Shown here one piece after another: positions 33,379 through 45,928 of a stretch of DNA of 64,000 nt. The stretch comes from Sambucus nigra (Eukaryota > Streptophyta > Magnoliopsida > Dipsacales > Adoxaceae), in assembly GCA_949130495.1 (NCBI GenBank), contig OX422207.1, positions 705,656,456-705,720,455 on the forward strand. Direction: 5' to 3'. Position 1 is the first letter of the stretch, and every line of letters starts with the position of its first letter. The position numbers and the translations under genes are program-made. Under the pieces are notes generated by a model that did not search any database, was not told the origin of the DNA, and was given only the letters and a program-made list of their open reading frames with translations.

Positions 33379-36300
33379 GTAATACCCCGTAATTTTAATG
33401 ACTTTTAAAATGGGTTATATTTTAAATTAATGAATTAATTGGATCTTATTATAAATTAATTAATTTGGGTTTTATTCGAATTGTGGATATTAAAATGGAT
33501 GATTCTGAATATTACTTAAAGATATTTAGGTAATATATGAATGTGATGTCATTGATACGACGATATGATATAAATTCGGTAATTTGAATTTTTAGTCAGA
33601 CGCGGTATGGGACGTGTCAGGACTAATTTATTAAATTAAAAAGGAAATTTACTTTCTATCGACCTTATAGTGATTTCGACTGCATCGTTGCATCCGAAAG
33701 GTTCGAAATAGTCAGAAAAGTCTATTTCGATGTTAATTTTGAGTCTCGGGTCATTTGGAAATGAAAAGACAACCCAAAAGGGCATTTTGGTTATTTTTAC
33801 AAGGGGGATGAATAGTGATTTTGGATTTTGTCTTATTATAAGTATTTGGATATTAGTGTATGTAGGTTCATTTCATCTCTTCTACACAAAATTTAAAAGT
33901 CATCTTCTTAGAGAGAGTGGAAGGTTGCTTGGAAAGAAAAAGAAGTTTGCTTGGGAAGGAGGAGAACCAAAGGTCAAAGGTTACCACCACCATCACCACC
34001 TGTGTTCTTCAACTACAAAGGATCAGATCTTCATTAAAGGCAAGTGTTTGATATTTGCAATTTATGTTTGTATATTTTCCATGTTAGGATAGTTATAAAA
34101 AGAGATGATTTTCATGCTTGGAATATGAAAGGAAATAGTTGTTAATGGATTTTTGGAATCTAAAAATATATAGGAATTAAACTCATGTTGTAGGTAGTTA
34201 GTAATCCAATAAATATTCATCAATCTGTGGAAAAATTCTGAAAATAATTTAGTGTTCTTGAAGATAATATGTTGATAATTTTCTAGAAAAAGAAGCAAAA
34301 ACGAGTGGAATGAGAAGAGCCAATTTGGAAGGTTTAGATCTTCTTTTTGAGTGCATTTGGATGAGATTTAAGAAAAACTCAAAACACATACCTGACTCAA
34401 TGTTTCGTGTAGAATCCAAATCTGAAGTCGGATTGATGATTTGAATAATTTTTGGATCTGATTTTTCTGAGTATTTAAAATATGAGAATTCATGATGTTG
34501 TTTATTTTAATGTTGGTTCTTATCCCAAACCTTTTGTGGATCTTTCGTGATTATTATTTGGATATTATGGGACTTAGAGAAGATTAGTAAGCGCTAGTTA
34601 GGATTTGAATTAATTTGATTGGGATTTAATTGATTAGAATTATGATAATTAAAGTTAAAAAGATTTCGGTTGCTAGATTCATTTGTTAAATTCCAAATGG
34701 GGATGTTTGAGGATTAAATATAGGACCAGTAGGGATGATTTAATATAACACCTGGGTATCCTTAAGTTTACAAGAGGGTTTAATCCTAAGTGAAAGAAGA
34801 TGTGTTTATAAGAGATTTAAAACTATCGGTTTTAACCTTAATTAAAAGGAGAACTAAACTCGTAGTAGTTCGGCAGAAATAATGTTATGGACCAGTAGGA
34901 TATTAGTGACTTCTTACTGAATATATGTTAAGGAAAAACCTATTTGAATCTTTTATATTGAGTGAGGGTAGCCTTAGGGATACAATTTGAACATCAAGGA
35001 CTGAGTTTAAGCTCATTATTGATTTCGCAAGGACGGATGTAATACAAGAGCGTAGTGGTATGGCTCCTGGATAGAGATGGGAGTGTAGAACACATTTGGT
35101 TGAAAGAGGGGATGAGGTTATTCCGATCGCATATTTGAAGTTGACGAACCTCCTCGATCGACAAAGTTAAGTAGTAGTGTATTGGAGGGGTTCCTTGTTT
35201 GGATTTCGCTTTGCGAGACGCTACGTGCATGAACCTTAACGACGTCGGGAGTGGAGAGATGTTATAGGATGCGAGGATAATTAAATTATGAAGTAAAGAT
35301 ATGACATTTTAATACGTGGGATTTAAAGAGATATAATGTTACGTAAGGAAATAATCTAAAATTTATGTGAGTAGCTTGTTGTTAGTATACTATAGGTATG
35401 ATAATACCTATTTGATTGATTAATGATTATGTGTATGACATACCTAGCTTACTTGCTATCGGTGGGAGGTTTGTGCGTGAGGGCAGTCATATCCTGATGA
35501 ATCCATGGGATCTTTGATTTGTCGCTCGAGAACATAGGTCTATGAAAGACTTATCGGGGAGTTGATAAGTCCGTTGACTATGGGTACGTAGGTATGTACG
35601 TGACCCATGGGTATGAGAACTATGTTCGCCTCCAATGATTGTGTTGTTGTTAATGGTTTGAGGTATCCTCACCGAACCTTTTGTCCCCTTTTCGGCGACC
35701 AGCGATATTGGGACATGATAGCAGAGTAATGCATTGCACCGCAGCTGTGACTCGGGGTGCCGTATTTTATATATATATATATATAATGGATTAAATGAAT
35801 GAATGGATATTTATTATGGTTAAATCTATCTACGGTGATAATTATAGATAACGGTGAATAGAGAAAGATAATTGAATTAAGTTAATTTATGTTTATTGAA
35901 AAACTTAATTCATATTAATGAGAAATGATTCATGTTAATGAGAAACGATGAGAAATGTAAATGAATAATAATGTGACGTGTGGTAAGGGACATACGGGGA
36001 TTATGATATTGGGATGGAATTATTATATGGAGACTAGAAAAGAGGAACCATTAACTAGGAGGTTAATAGGTAACGTTAAGTGTGCACTCTAGTTGAGAGG
36101 TGAGAATGGAAAGTGAGAGTTGGGTCTAACAAGTACATAATAAAAGATTTATTGCACTTGTTAAATACTTGCTGTTTTAAAAATCATTTACACATTCGGG
36201 CTCTGACTCGTTTCCTTGCATATTTTCTTTTCTATTCTATCTTATATATTAGGTGTCCAGCAACAGGGACGCCAACCTTAGCGGATTATGGCAGGCTATG

Positions 36301-36743
36301 GATTTATGGAGTTTTGCTAGACGCCTATCATCATTTGATTCACAGTATTCTCTTAGTAGGGCATGTCGCCCAAAGGATTCAATTATCTTCTTCTATCGGG
36401 GTTAAATACTATGGTATTCGTGCCATTTTAATACATTTGATATTGTTGGGATTACTGTAATGGATTAATATTATTTGGGAATGTTTATTCCAATTGAATT
36501 CAAATAATTTAGTGTTATCTAATTGGTTATCAGTGTTGTAAAATAAAATGTGTTGTGTTATTCTTAAACTGGAAATGGATTTCGTTAAATTAAAATTTGA
36601 AAATTTTTTAACACTAGCTTAATTGAGTATTGGGTGAGTTGTAAATGTTTTCGATAGTGATGCTAAGAATGAGCCAACTGTATATTCTGTTTTAATTTGG
36701 TATGGGACTGGCCACCCGATATTTAATTAGGCGGGGTGTTACA
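33379..36743 (+). repeat. Right LTR (3365 bp)
   Basis: Same sequence as the left LTR with scattered substitutions and small indels. The (TA)n tract is much shorter (about 35766-35787), which accounts for much of the 32-bp length difference. Confidence 0.92.
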
Positions 36744-36748
36744 CCAAC

Positions 36749-37690
36749 CGAGTTTCTTCATCACCTGGACGAACTCCCTTTTGTTTCTACTTGGGCTAAT
36801 CATTCTTAGAGTTGTCTTCGCTCTGATTATTCTTGGACTGAAATTTCCTTATCTTGATTGCTGAAAAAAAACATCTTTTCATTGCTTCTTAATCTCCCTT
36901 GATTTCTATCACCCCTTGGTCAATCACAAATTTGAGTTTCTGATGAAGTGATGAGGGAACAACCATCATGTCGTACAACCACCATCAGCCCATAATGGCA
37001 TTGTATGTTGACTCTGACTGGATTACATGGAACTCAGCCTCTTTATTGGTTGGACTAAGCTTGATTTTTTCGAAGGGTGATTCAGCGTCTCCATTGAACC
37101 CAATCAATGGATCGGTGCTGGAATCTAGGTCATTGATGTGGTAGCTAAGGTTGCAGAGCACCGTCAGGTACATACGGACTTCCTTGATCGATCAATACTC
37201 TTCTTACGTCAAAGTTTGCAATTCTTTATGGGGCAAGTTGACGCTGGCCAGATCATCGTAGATGAATGTCATTGCTCAGCCAGTGTTAAGCTCCTTTATT
37301 TCTATCTTGACAAGGACTGGCTTGGCCAGGTCTACCTGGAATGCTTGTTGAATGATGGCTTCAACCCTTACCTTCTCCCTTAGCTTCTTACCATTGTGCT
37401 AGGCTGGGTCGGTACACCTTTGGATGACGGCGACCAATCTTGTTGGTGGGGTATCCTCATTCATTTTTTGGATTGTGTTGATCTTAGTTACATCATTTAA
37501 TTTTGATAGGTTGATGTATTCCTTGAGATTCCCTGTTTTGATGAGTTCTTCTAGGTGATTTTTGTATATCTTCTAATCTTATGTGTAGTGCCTATAATCC
37601 CGGTGATAATTACATCTGAGACTGACGTCGCTAGCATTTGGGGTGCCTACCATCTTGGGAGGCTATTTGAAGAAATGTTTGTCTTTAATC
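36749..37690 (-). pseudogene. Ty3/gypsy (Tat-like) protease and gag C-terminus, decayed, minus strand
   Basis: This continues the element seen at 27670-28623. From high to low coordinates: a gag zinc-finger relic (CNYHRDYRHYT, then LEELIKTGNLKEYI, about 37630-37520); a linker DEDTPPTRLVAVIQRC; and the protease region (MTFIYDDLASVNLPH, about 37260). It ends with STDPLIGFNGDAESPF and ESTYNAIMG (36985-37110), matching the SAYNAILGR end of plant gypsy proteases. The active-site DNGSS block is not readable. Broken by stops and by the LTR insertion at 37691. Confidence 0.75.
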
Positions 37691-38564
37691 TGTGACAGCC
37701 CGCCTACTAAAATAATAGGTGGCCAGCCCAATACTCTAATAATCACAGGAATCATAAATGGTCCATTCTTAGCATCACCGTCGATTAAAATAATAGTACG
37801 AGATAACCACCAATCATTTTAGAAAACGAACTATCAAATTTAAAATTTTGTAAGTAAAAGAAAAACACTTAGACAAATAAATTTCCAAAAACGGTGGATA
37901 CCAAAAATCAACGGATAAAATAATGATAATATAATCAATAATAACCGAATAAGTTGTGCGTTAACAGACCAATACAAATAGTTACACCGAGTATTACAAT
38001 TTAAATATCACATTATATTAAATGAATACAAAGCATGGGCAACACGCCCGAATAAATAAATCTAACATAACTAGAATACAAAGGGGAAGAAGCATCTATA
38101 ACAATTATCCTACAACATCCGCAAAATGCTATTGCTCCACGACAATAGGAATAGAGAGGTCAATATGGGTGTCCTTATGGTAGAGAACCCTAACGGACAA
38201 AGAGTTGCATGCAACAAAGAATTATAGACGGGTCAGGGCCCGGTTTGATATGATTACCATGTGACTAAAATGCATGACAGTTAAGCGTGTATTTCTCTCC
38301 CAATTAACATAAAAGTTCTCACCTCTCATTCTAAAAGCACAACCTAGCGCAATATTTATGATGCCCAAAATCATCTAAGCATAGGAGAACTCATCTATAA
38401 TAACTCAAGGAGACATAAATAAATCCATTCACATTCTAAAGGCACAGTTCCTATTATCTTTAGGAAATACATATATGGCAATTCATTTTATCAAATGTTT
38501 ACCAATTTAAATTTCATTTCAAACTTTTCTTTACCAATTTTTATTTCCTTTATTCCATCCAGGA

Positions 38565-38567
<3 letters not shown>

Positions 38568-38629
<62 letters not shown>
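38568..38629. repeat. (TA)n microsatellite, about 30 units
   Basis: Uninterrupted TA dinucleotide run inside the solo LTR. Confidence 0.98.
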
Positions 38630-38633
<4 letters not shown>

Positions 38634-39574
38634 GCAAGTTTTATTATCATACAAATGATTTTTCCATATCACAAGCTTCCATTTCCCTTATTCCATCCGG
38701 GAAATGTATCTGAAGCCAAATGGTTTATCCCATTTCCCTTCCTCTATCCGGGAAATGTATTTAAAGTCAATTCATTATCATAAATTTCTTTAACATATCT
38801 AAGACCGTCCCTCCGGGTTTCCCCACTGACGCGCCCCTACATGGCTATAATCTTACAGGGCCTATCAAACAAGACAACATGGGAACCTACCGAAACGTCG
38901 GGAAGTAGCCATATGCCTGCGGGAGAGTCATAACCACACCCAGAATTACCTCTCCATCGCAGGAAAACATATAATAATCTCTCATATGGCCTAGGACTAT
39001 ATCCACACTTCATTCATTAGTCCGGGGGATTCACCTCAGGCGTGCAACTTCCCTTATGATAGCGATTTAGAGAGGTGTGTATACATAAATTAACATTTAC
39101 GAAAATCATTTCTTTTTCCATTTAAAAACATCCATATTTTTACATTCTAAAAAATCAACTATTTTCAATGATGAAATACCAATTTTAGAGTGTGCATTTC
39201 TTATTCTTAAAGTCATATTTATTAATGACCTAAGACCTGAAGTGCCATTATCCTCAAACTAGTCTCCAAGAGTCCACAATAATATCCTAAGTCATCAAAG
39301 TGAGTCTCCCTCAATAATAGTCTCCCAAAAGTCTCAACATTTATCATTTCATCTTCTATTAATTTTTTGTTAACTCCATATATCATGGGGGACCTTAACC
39401 TCAAAACTAACCTTAGGATAAACCTAAACAATCTCCATGCTAATCTAGGACAATGGTCCACCCAATACTACCCTCTAGGACACTTATTACTTCCCAATAG
39501 AAGGCCCCTAAGCTTCAAACCTAAAAGAAAAGGGGTAAACCTAAGCTGGAACAACATCCTAAAAATGCAGGATT

Positions 39575-39752
39575 TTCGAATCGATTCACCTTGGCCGAAT
39601 CAATTCGGTCTTGAAAGTGAATCGATTCGGATAGGACGAATTGATTCGGTCAAGAGGACCCTAACATTCCGCATAACCCTGAATCGATTCGCATGGTCCT
39701 AATCGATTTGGACACCTTCCCCATTACCGAATCGATTCGCTAGGGGCAAAAC
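39575..39752. repeat. Cluster of GAATCGATTC palindromes
   Basis: Seven or so variants of CCGAATCGATTCGG (some with one base changed, e.g. GAATCAATTCGG) lie within 180 bp at irregular 25-35-bp spacing. Each is a near-perfect palindrome, so the cluster looks the same on both strands. Confidence 0.8.
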
Positions 39753-40123
39753 GATTAGGCCCTGAAGAATTTTCCCAATTTGGCTACGGGTTTAAGAACC
39801 CTAAAATCCAAAAACTCCAAATCTCCAATTTTCATCAACAACTACTTCTACCCAATCATCCCTACACAGCATCTAACTCATTTATTTCCCTCAAATCAAA
39901 TTAAACTACAAGATTAAGGGTTTAATCACTAAAAGCCTACAAATCCCAAATATGGTTTAAATCTCCAAAATATAACCATACATGCAATTTTATCACATTA
40001 AATCAATATCTAGCAAGTAAGAAACTGGCCTCGAGTTTATAGTCTCGGATTCTCTCCCGGTAGCAATGGATTCCATCCCCAATCTTCCATTTTTCTCTCT
40101 TTTCTCCCATTTCTCCAAAGCTC

Positions 40124-40153
40124 TCTCTTCTCTCTCTCTCTCTCTCTCTCTCT
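40124..40153. repeat. (CT)n microsatellite
   Basis: CT run next to a TATA-poor, CT-rich leader of the solo LTR. Confidence 0.95.
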
Positions 40154-40657
40154 TGGCTTTTAACATGAAAATAAGAGAATAAAAGGGGTGGGAGACTTAA
40201 CCGGGCTTAAAACATAATCTCCCCTCCTTTAAATGTTAATACACCATTAAAATGACTCATAACCACATAATTGAGTCATAACCCGTCAAAAGTGCCCGAA
40301 ACTCAAAAATACAACGTGGCACTTATTTTGACTATCTCGACTATTCTAAAAACAACCGCACCTCCTATTTTGGCATTAGGAGTAACGTGAACTATTTTTA
40401 TGTTCCAAATTCATTTTAATTTATTAATTATACCCAACTTTAAATATAGGTCATAAACATCGTTTAGCATACAACGACGCAATAAAACGCAATATAAAGT
40501 TATTTACCTTCTCATAACGGTAAATAGGCAAAACATAATAAATATTATCCCTTAATATCACAAAAAATAATATTTACTCCAACTTCCTCTATTTTATAGA
40601 ATTAGCCCATCAGGCAAAATAATATAAAATTGTCGCTCAAAAGACTGGGTTGTTACA

Positions 40658-42112
40658 TGATCTAGTGAAGGAGTCTAAAGATAGGCTCTTTGAAGACTAT
40701 TTCCATTTCCTTATAGCTTTCCTCATTCGCCTGAGGCTTGGGGAAATTTTTGAAGGCTTCGTTCATGGTTGCCCTTGCGGTGGATTATGCCTGGTTTCCC
40801 CCTTTAGGGGCCTTCTTTGGCTCTCTCTTGTTTTGGTCGACCGAGGGGGGGTGCATTGGAGAGCTCATCCTCCACCTTAGTGTATTTCTTCTTACGGGAT
40901 ATGACATCATCCATTGAAGATGCTGTCTTCTTTGTCAAAGACTGGTAGAGAACGTTTGAACGTTTCAGGCCGAACTTGAATGAGCCAATTGCCAGCTGTT
41001 CGTTGAAATCGTCGATTTCATTGTATAACTCCCAATACCTCCGAGAGCCTCTTTCTTATTGTTTTTGAGAGATATTAGTGAATCTATATCCTTAACCTCC
41101 CTGCTTCACGTGATAAACTAGGTTGTGAACTGCTCGACGAGCTCCGTAAAGGTGAAGATTGCCATAGGGGAGATCTTTTCAAACCATTTTAGGCCAATCT
41201 TACCTAGGGTTGATGGGACCACTCTGCACATCAGAGCTTTGTGATATCTCCAAAGAGACATAGTCTGCCAGTAGTGCCTGATATGTTAGGCTGGGTCTGT
41301 CTTTTCTTTATAAGTTATGACTTTTGGCATGGAGAACTTCTTTGGAGGTTCAAAGGACTTTATTTTCTCAGGGACCAGTGAGGATGTGCCATACCCCTGT
41401 GCTTTCCTGGGAAGATCGTGACATGGTTTAGGTTTGTTCTTCCCTCTATCTCCATGCGGATGAGTCCCCTTAATTCGTCTATCTTCATCTGATCTGGCTG
41501 TTTTTCAGAGCGAGCTAGCCTTATACTCTAGGCTGACTCTGACGGGCATGGTCAGTGATGTCTATAGTTGATGGAGTTCCTTCTAGGAGAATGATCGCGT
41601 TGATAGTAATGGATTATACAGGGACTCCTCGAACGAGAAGCCCTGATGGGAGGATTTTTAGTGGAGCTAGTACTGCCGAGTACGCGAATTCGAGGTATTT
41701 CCCTCGAATTGTAGAGATGGCTGGAAAGGTTCACTCATGTGATGAGGCCAAATATGTGAGTCTGAGATGTCACCCTCTGACTGTTGGGTTAGATGTTGCC
41801 TCAAACGGTCGATCTCCTAATTACAACTATTTAGTTTCTCCCCATAAATGCTAGCCAAATGGGAGATAACTTTCCATTCAGCTCGGCTGATCGATGACGT
41901 TCGATGCCACCGACTATGTCTAGATCTGTCAAGCGAGCGTCTTCTGGATCTTAACGGTTTCTGGAGGGGAGGCATTCACACAGGAGTTTGTTCCCTCCTA
42001 ACGATATGTATTGTGTAATGCACGTGACTCCTTGCTTAGGTGAGGTGAGATTGTTTTTCACTCATGGTGGTTTTGAGCTTTTCCTGGCTTTGAACGTGGT
42101 GAGAGATTCATT
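40658..42112 (-). pseudogene. Ty3/gypsy (Tat-like) gag, decayed, minus strand
   Basis: In the Retrotrans_gag region (about 41290-41000) the minus strand reads DPAQHIRHYWQTMSLWRYHK, ALMCRVVPSTLGKIGLKWF, EKISPMAIFTFTELVEQF and DIDSLISLKNNKKEALG. That is the order of plant Tat/Ogre capsid proteins (alpha-helical capsid with the LMCRxFPSSL..WF core). Stops and frameshifts occur throughout. The N-terminal part (about 42112-41300) is poorly readable; a 99-codon plus-strand frame there (41555-41854) is a shadow. The primer site and LTR follow at 42115. Confidence 0.8.
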
Positions 42113-42114
42113 TT

Positions 42115-42132
42115 TCATAGACAACACCAAAT
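42115..42132 (-). other. Primer-binding site of the minus-strand gypsy
   Basis: The minus-strand sequence ATTTGGTGTTGTCTATG corresponds to TTTGGCGCCGTCTGTG, the common sequence after Tat LTRs, with C-to-T and G-to-A changes at CpG sites as expected after methylation decay. Confidence 0.6.
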
Positions 42133-42630
42133 TGTAGGAGATCTTTCCCACAAAGCAAAATATCATGAATGACCCAAAGAATAATATGAATGCATAAAGA
42201 AAGAAAAATCAAGTTGTTTATGTGGTTCGACGGTGAGATTGGCCTTCGTACACGGGGAGTAAAGGGGAGTGTTTTTATTAAAGAAGGGAGATGACAACAA
42301 TCGGAGTGCTAGTGTTACTAGCTGAGAGTCCGGACTATTGTGTGATGATTATAATTAGTCCTTAATGTTGGCTAGATTGTCCCTATTTATTAATCTAGTG
42401 TCTTATGCCCATAGGCTACTACGTGTTTATCTCTATTTTTACTAATCTTGTTAGATTTGCTCATATCCAAACTGTTATTGGCCGATTACTCCATATCCTT
42501 CCTTGTGGTAATTTGCCATGTGTTTGGCCACTTGACTAGTTACTGTTTGATGGTAAAATAAAGGACAAGAGGAAGTTATAAATACCTTATATCCAAGTCT
42601 CTTTGATGGGTTACGAGAGTTGGGTATTAT
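42133..42630 (-). repeat. 5' LTR of the minus-strand gypsy (outer edge uncertain)
   Basis: It starts beside the primer site with TGTAGGAGATCTTTCCC (plus-strand reading). It includes a minus-strand AATAAATAGGGACAATC near 42385 that could be its TATA region. I see no clear outer terminus; the estimate stops before the CTAGCATGTACCTCGCGCG phrase at 42638. A diverged relative may lie at 53640-54250. Confidence 0.5.
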
Positions 42631-45090
42631 TATAAACTAGCATGTACCTCGCGCGATGCGCAGGAGTCAATAAGACGTACGAATATATTTTAAAATAAGT
42701 AATAAATTTCCTAATAATTGCATATTGTATAAGTATATTAAATTGGCCTATGAAGAGTTCACATGGTAATTGTATAAAAATAAGTTACTGAAGTTTATTC
42801 TATTAAATGTATTGTAATAAAGAACACATTGTAATTTCGATTTAAGTATGTAAAAAAATTAAGTGAAAGTTATGTTGCCGATTTTAGTCTCTTTGACGCC
42901 CTTACGGTGTTTCCTTCTTCGCTAATTTTCATTTTAAAACTTTGAGAGCTCGAGTCTTGTGCGCCTTGCCGTGATGATAAATCATTTGTGTATAACGAAA
43001 AAGAAACATCACTTCCTATTCTTTGTTATATGCCCCTCGTACATATTTTAGAAATAATTTTCACAAAAAACAAAGAAATCGTACGTAAACAGAGCATTAG
43101 CCCCATCTCTATATCTAAAATGAAGAATTTAAACTTAATCCATAACCTTATGTTTAGAACTGTTAAAATCCAAATATAATCTTAAAATAACAAAAGTATA
43201 GATATTTAAAACAGAGTATGACATATGTTTTGCAATCCTTCTAACTCTTCCATTTAAACCCTCATTTTTGAAATAATTAAAATTTCCAAAATCCAAATAT
43301 AAAGATATAGAGGGGGATTAAGAGAGAGAGAGATTAGCAAGAAAACCCTCATACCTTCTTGGATGTATTTTATAAGTTCATTAGGAGGATACAAAGGCTC
43401 CCTCACGTCTTCAGTAAGGTTCTAAAGATTTCATTCTCGTCCGATGCTGACATGTCGGTGGAGGGGTGATCTGATTGTTTAGTGTTTGTGACCATTGATG
43501 GAGGAATTCATAGATGTCAATGAAGTTTGACATTGGTCAAATAACTGGAAATCGTTAAAATGAGAAGCCTCATTCTGAAGGCCAATCTCCATAGGATCCG
43601 ATGGCTTTATGGAAACGATGTGGGATATTCCAAAAATAAATTTCAACCTATGCGTGGAATCAAGAACATAAAAAGAATAATGATTATTCCGATTACTTCT
43701 CAAATACATGTGTATATATTATCTTGGGATATCCCTCGTAATTTTTATTCATTTTCTTGGAGATCTGATAATAAATCAACTGATCTCATTTTTACAGAGT
43801 CGTGATCAATGAAAGTTATCACAAACCATTTTTTCCAGAAAATTGTTTTGTTTACTGGAATGAAATGAATGACAATCCTATCTCTTCTCCTATTTTTAGG
43901 GCATATAATTTAAAGCAAATTGCACTACTTCCTTGTGCCTTGTTCGCATAAAAAATAGAGATTCTGACACTACTACAAGCATAAATCAATATCCATATTC
44001 CATATAAAGCATTGTAGAATAGAAGGAAAAAAAAAGAGAGATGCAATATAAAACATTAACATGATGAATTGATTTAGTTGTGGTCATTTCAAAAGATTAA
44101 AATACCCATTGTTGAAAACACCAACCGACACAGAAACTTAGGCATATCTGTGAGATGTTGAAGCAATAAAGGGGACAGGGTGATGATGAGGAGGAGATAT
44201 ATCCAATTTTGGAGAGAGAGTGAGAGAAGATCAAAAGATGGAATATGAAAAGGGAACGATTTGGGAATTCCAAAAGGGTTGAAGGAAATGACCCAAATGA
44301 TTTAGAAAGGAAGAAGGGGGCGATTTCTTCCAATTGTATTAACATTAATGACATTAATACCTCTAATACTATCGTATAAGAGGTATATAATAGATAATAG
44401 ATAGAGGGGATGTTCACTCGCTCGTCCTAATGTTTATAGAGCATTATCTACTGGCAAAAGGACCTGAAATTGTGTAGTTCTCCTCAACTCAAGAATTTTA
44501 TTTCAAATACAAAGGTTTATAGTATAGGTAACCCTAAATCCATTCACCTTAATATATTTGTTTATCGATAACAATGCATTCGTTCACCATTTAACTCCAC
44601 AATTTCTTATAGATAGTCCACCTCACACTCAAAAAGAAAAGGAAAAGAAAAGAATCGGCAGCACAAGTAAATTAATTTGCATCTCTTAGTACTCCTAATT
44701 TGAAACCCAAAAACAACATAAAGAAAAGAATCAGCAGCACAAGTAAATTAATTTGCATATCTTAGTACTCCTAATTTGAAACCAAAAAAACAACATAATG
44801 ACAAACGTATGGTGAGGTTGAAGCGACCTTTGATTATTTATCACAATCACACCCATCTGCTGATAACAACTCTTTTTATATCCTACGTGAAGTTTAAAGA
44901 GAAGAATCACCGTACATGAGTAATATTGACAGTTTTATAATCTTAAATTTGAAGATTTAGGCAATGAAGTGTGGAGCTATGAGTAGAACATCTCAAATTT
45001 AGAATAATTGATCACCTATTCATCCTTCTATTTTTAAATTAGTGTTCTTTTGTTCTCTCAAGTTCAGTCCATTACATTGTTTGAAAATAT
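42631..45090. other. AT-rich region, no gene identified
   Basis: Short reading frames only. The phrase TAGCATGTACCTCGCGCGATGCGCAGG (42640-42665) resembles GC-rich hairpins in plant Helitrons, but no matching terminus was found. A hairpin ATACCTCT/AGAGGTAT lies at about 44357-44386. A 76-bp tandem duplication is at 44651-44802. Confidence 0.35.
44651..44802 (+). repeat. 76-bp tandem duplication
   Basis: AGAATCGGCAGCACAAGTAA (44651) is repeated as AGAATCAGCAGCACAAGTAA at 44727, and the copies match for the full unit apart from a few substitutions and one indel. Confidence 0.9.
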
Positions 45091-45426
45091 TCAGGACCTG
45101 TTTGGTTCTCTATTCTGAAAACTCGATTTAAACGATGTTTTTAAATACAGTTTTAAAATTCAATTTTTTGTGTTTATAATTATTGGTATGCGTTTGATAA
45201 ACTTGTTTTTAAATACAATTTTTAGAAAATTTGACAATATTGACAAACATGTATATTTATATTATACATATATGTGTATATATATAAACACATACATAAA
45301 ACTTTCATATATATATATGATACATGAATGTATATGTATATACATACATACATTATAAATTATATACATGTACATTTAATATCATGTATTTTTACGTATA
45401 TTTAATGAGGTATTTTGAAAAGTTTA

Positions 45427-45496
45427 ACCCCCCCGCCCCCCCCCCCCCCCCCCCCCCACACACACACACAATGTGTGTGTGTGTGTGTGTGTGTCT
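45427..45496. repeat. Poly-C tract followed by (CA)n/(TG)n
   Basis: About 30 C with one G, then ACACACAC, ATGTGTGT and further TG units. In the left arm only, so it arose after the palindrome. Confidence 0.95.
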
Positions 45497-45928
45497 ATAT
45501 AATGATATTGCATGTATATACTTCACAATAAAATTATATACATACATGAATTTATAATATTTTTTAATAAATATGTAGTATATGTATATTTTATATTATT
45601 CAATACGTTAATATTGCATGTATAAAATTATATATAAGTATCATGTATCTATTCATATTATTATTTAACATATGGATCTTAGTATATTATATAATTTAAT
45701 AATATAAATATACGTAATTTTGTGTACGTATACATATATATTTTTTATTTATAAAAATTGCACATATATTAATGTATGTGCAATTCTTATAATGTATGTG
45801 CACATATATTAATGTACGTGCTTAACTTCTTATTTTTTTGACACTGTCGGTCCCAAGCCCGGAAAAAGGAGGAGGGTTGCGTTAGGTAGCTGACAGCCAG
45901 CGTAAAACTTTGTCAGATCCTTATAAAC

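Larger units (their letters stand above)
28624..36743 (+). mobile_element. Non-autonomous LTR retrotransposon with 3.4-kb LTRs (LARD-like, chromovirus-type ends)
   Basis: Two long, nearly identical direct repeats (28624-32020 and 33379-36743) begin TGTAATACCCC and end GGGGTGTTACA. A 5-bp target duplication CCAAC flanks the element (28619-28623 and 36744-36748). The interior (32021-33378) has a primer site directly after the left LTR and a purine tract directly before the right LTR, but no intact gene. It is inserted in the minus-strand gypsy between RT and protease. LTR ends and 3' leader resemble Del/Tekay-type gypsy elements. LTR divergence is low, so this is among the youngest insertions here. 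Confidence 0.92.
37691..40657 (-). mobile_element. Solo LTR, related to the LARD-like element, minus orientation
   Basis: TGTGACAGCCC (37691) ... GGGTTGTTACA (40657), with flanking 5-bp duplications TAATC / TGATC (one mismatch). The reverse complement of about 40280-40350 (GAGTTTCGGGCAC, preceded by CGAGATAGTCAAAAT) corresponds to GAGTCTCGGGTCA in the 3.4-kb LTRs, which gives the orientation. No internal domain or second LTR was seen, so it is best read as a solo LTR left by recombination. It contains (TA)30, a CT run and a GAATCGATTC cluster. Confidence 0.75.

Noticed and set aside
42638..42668. CTAGCATGTACCTCGCGCGATGCGCAGG, similar to plant Helitron hairpins
   Set aside because: No TC 5' end, no CTRR 3' end and no Rep/helicase domain could be found.
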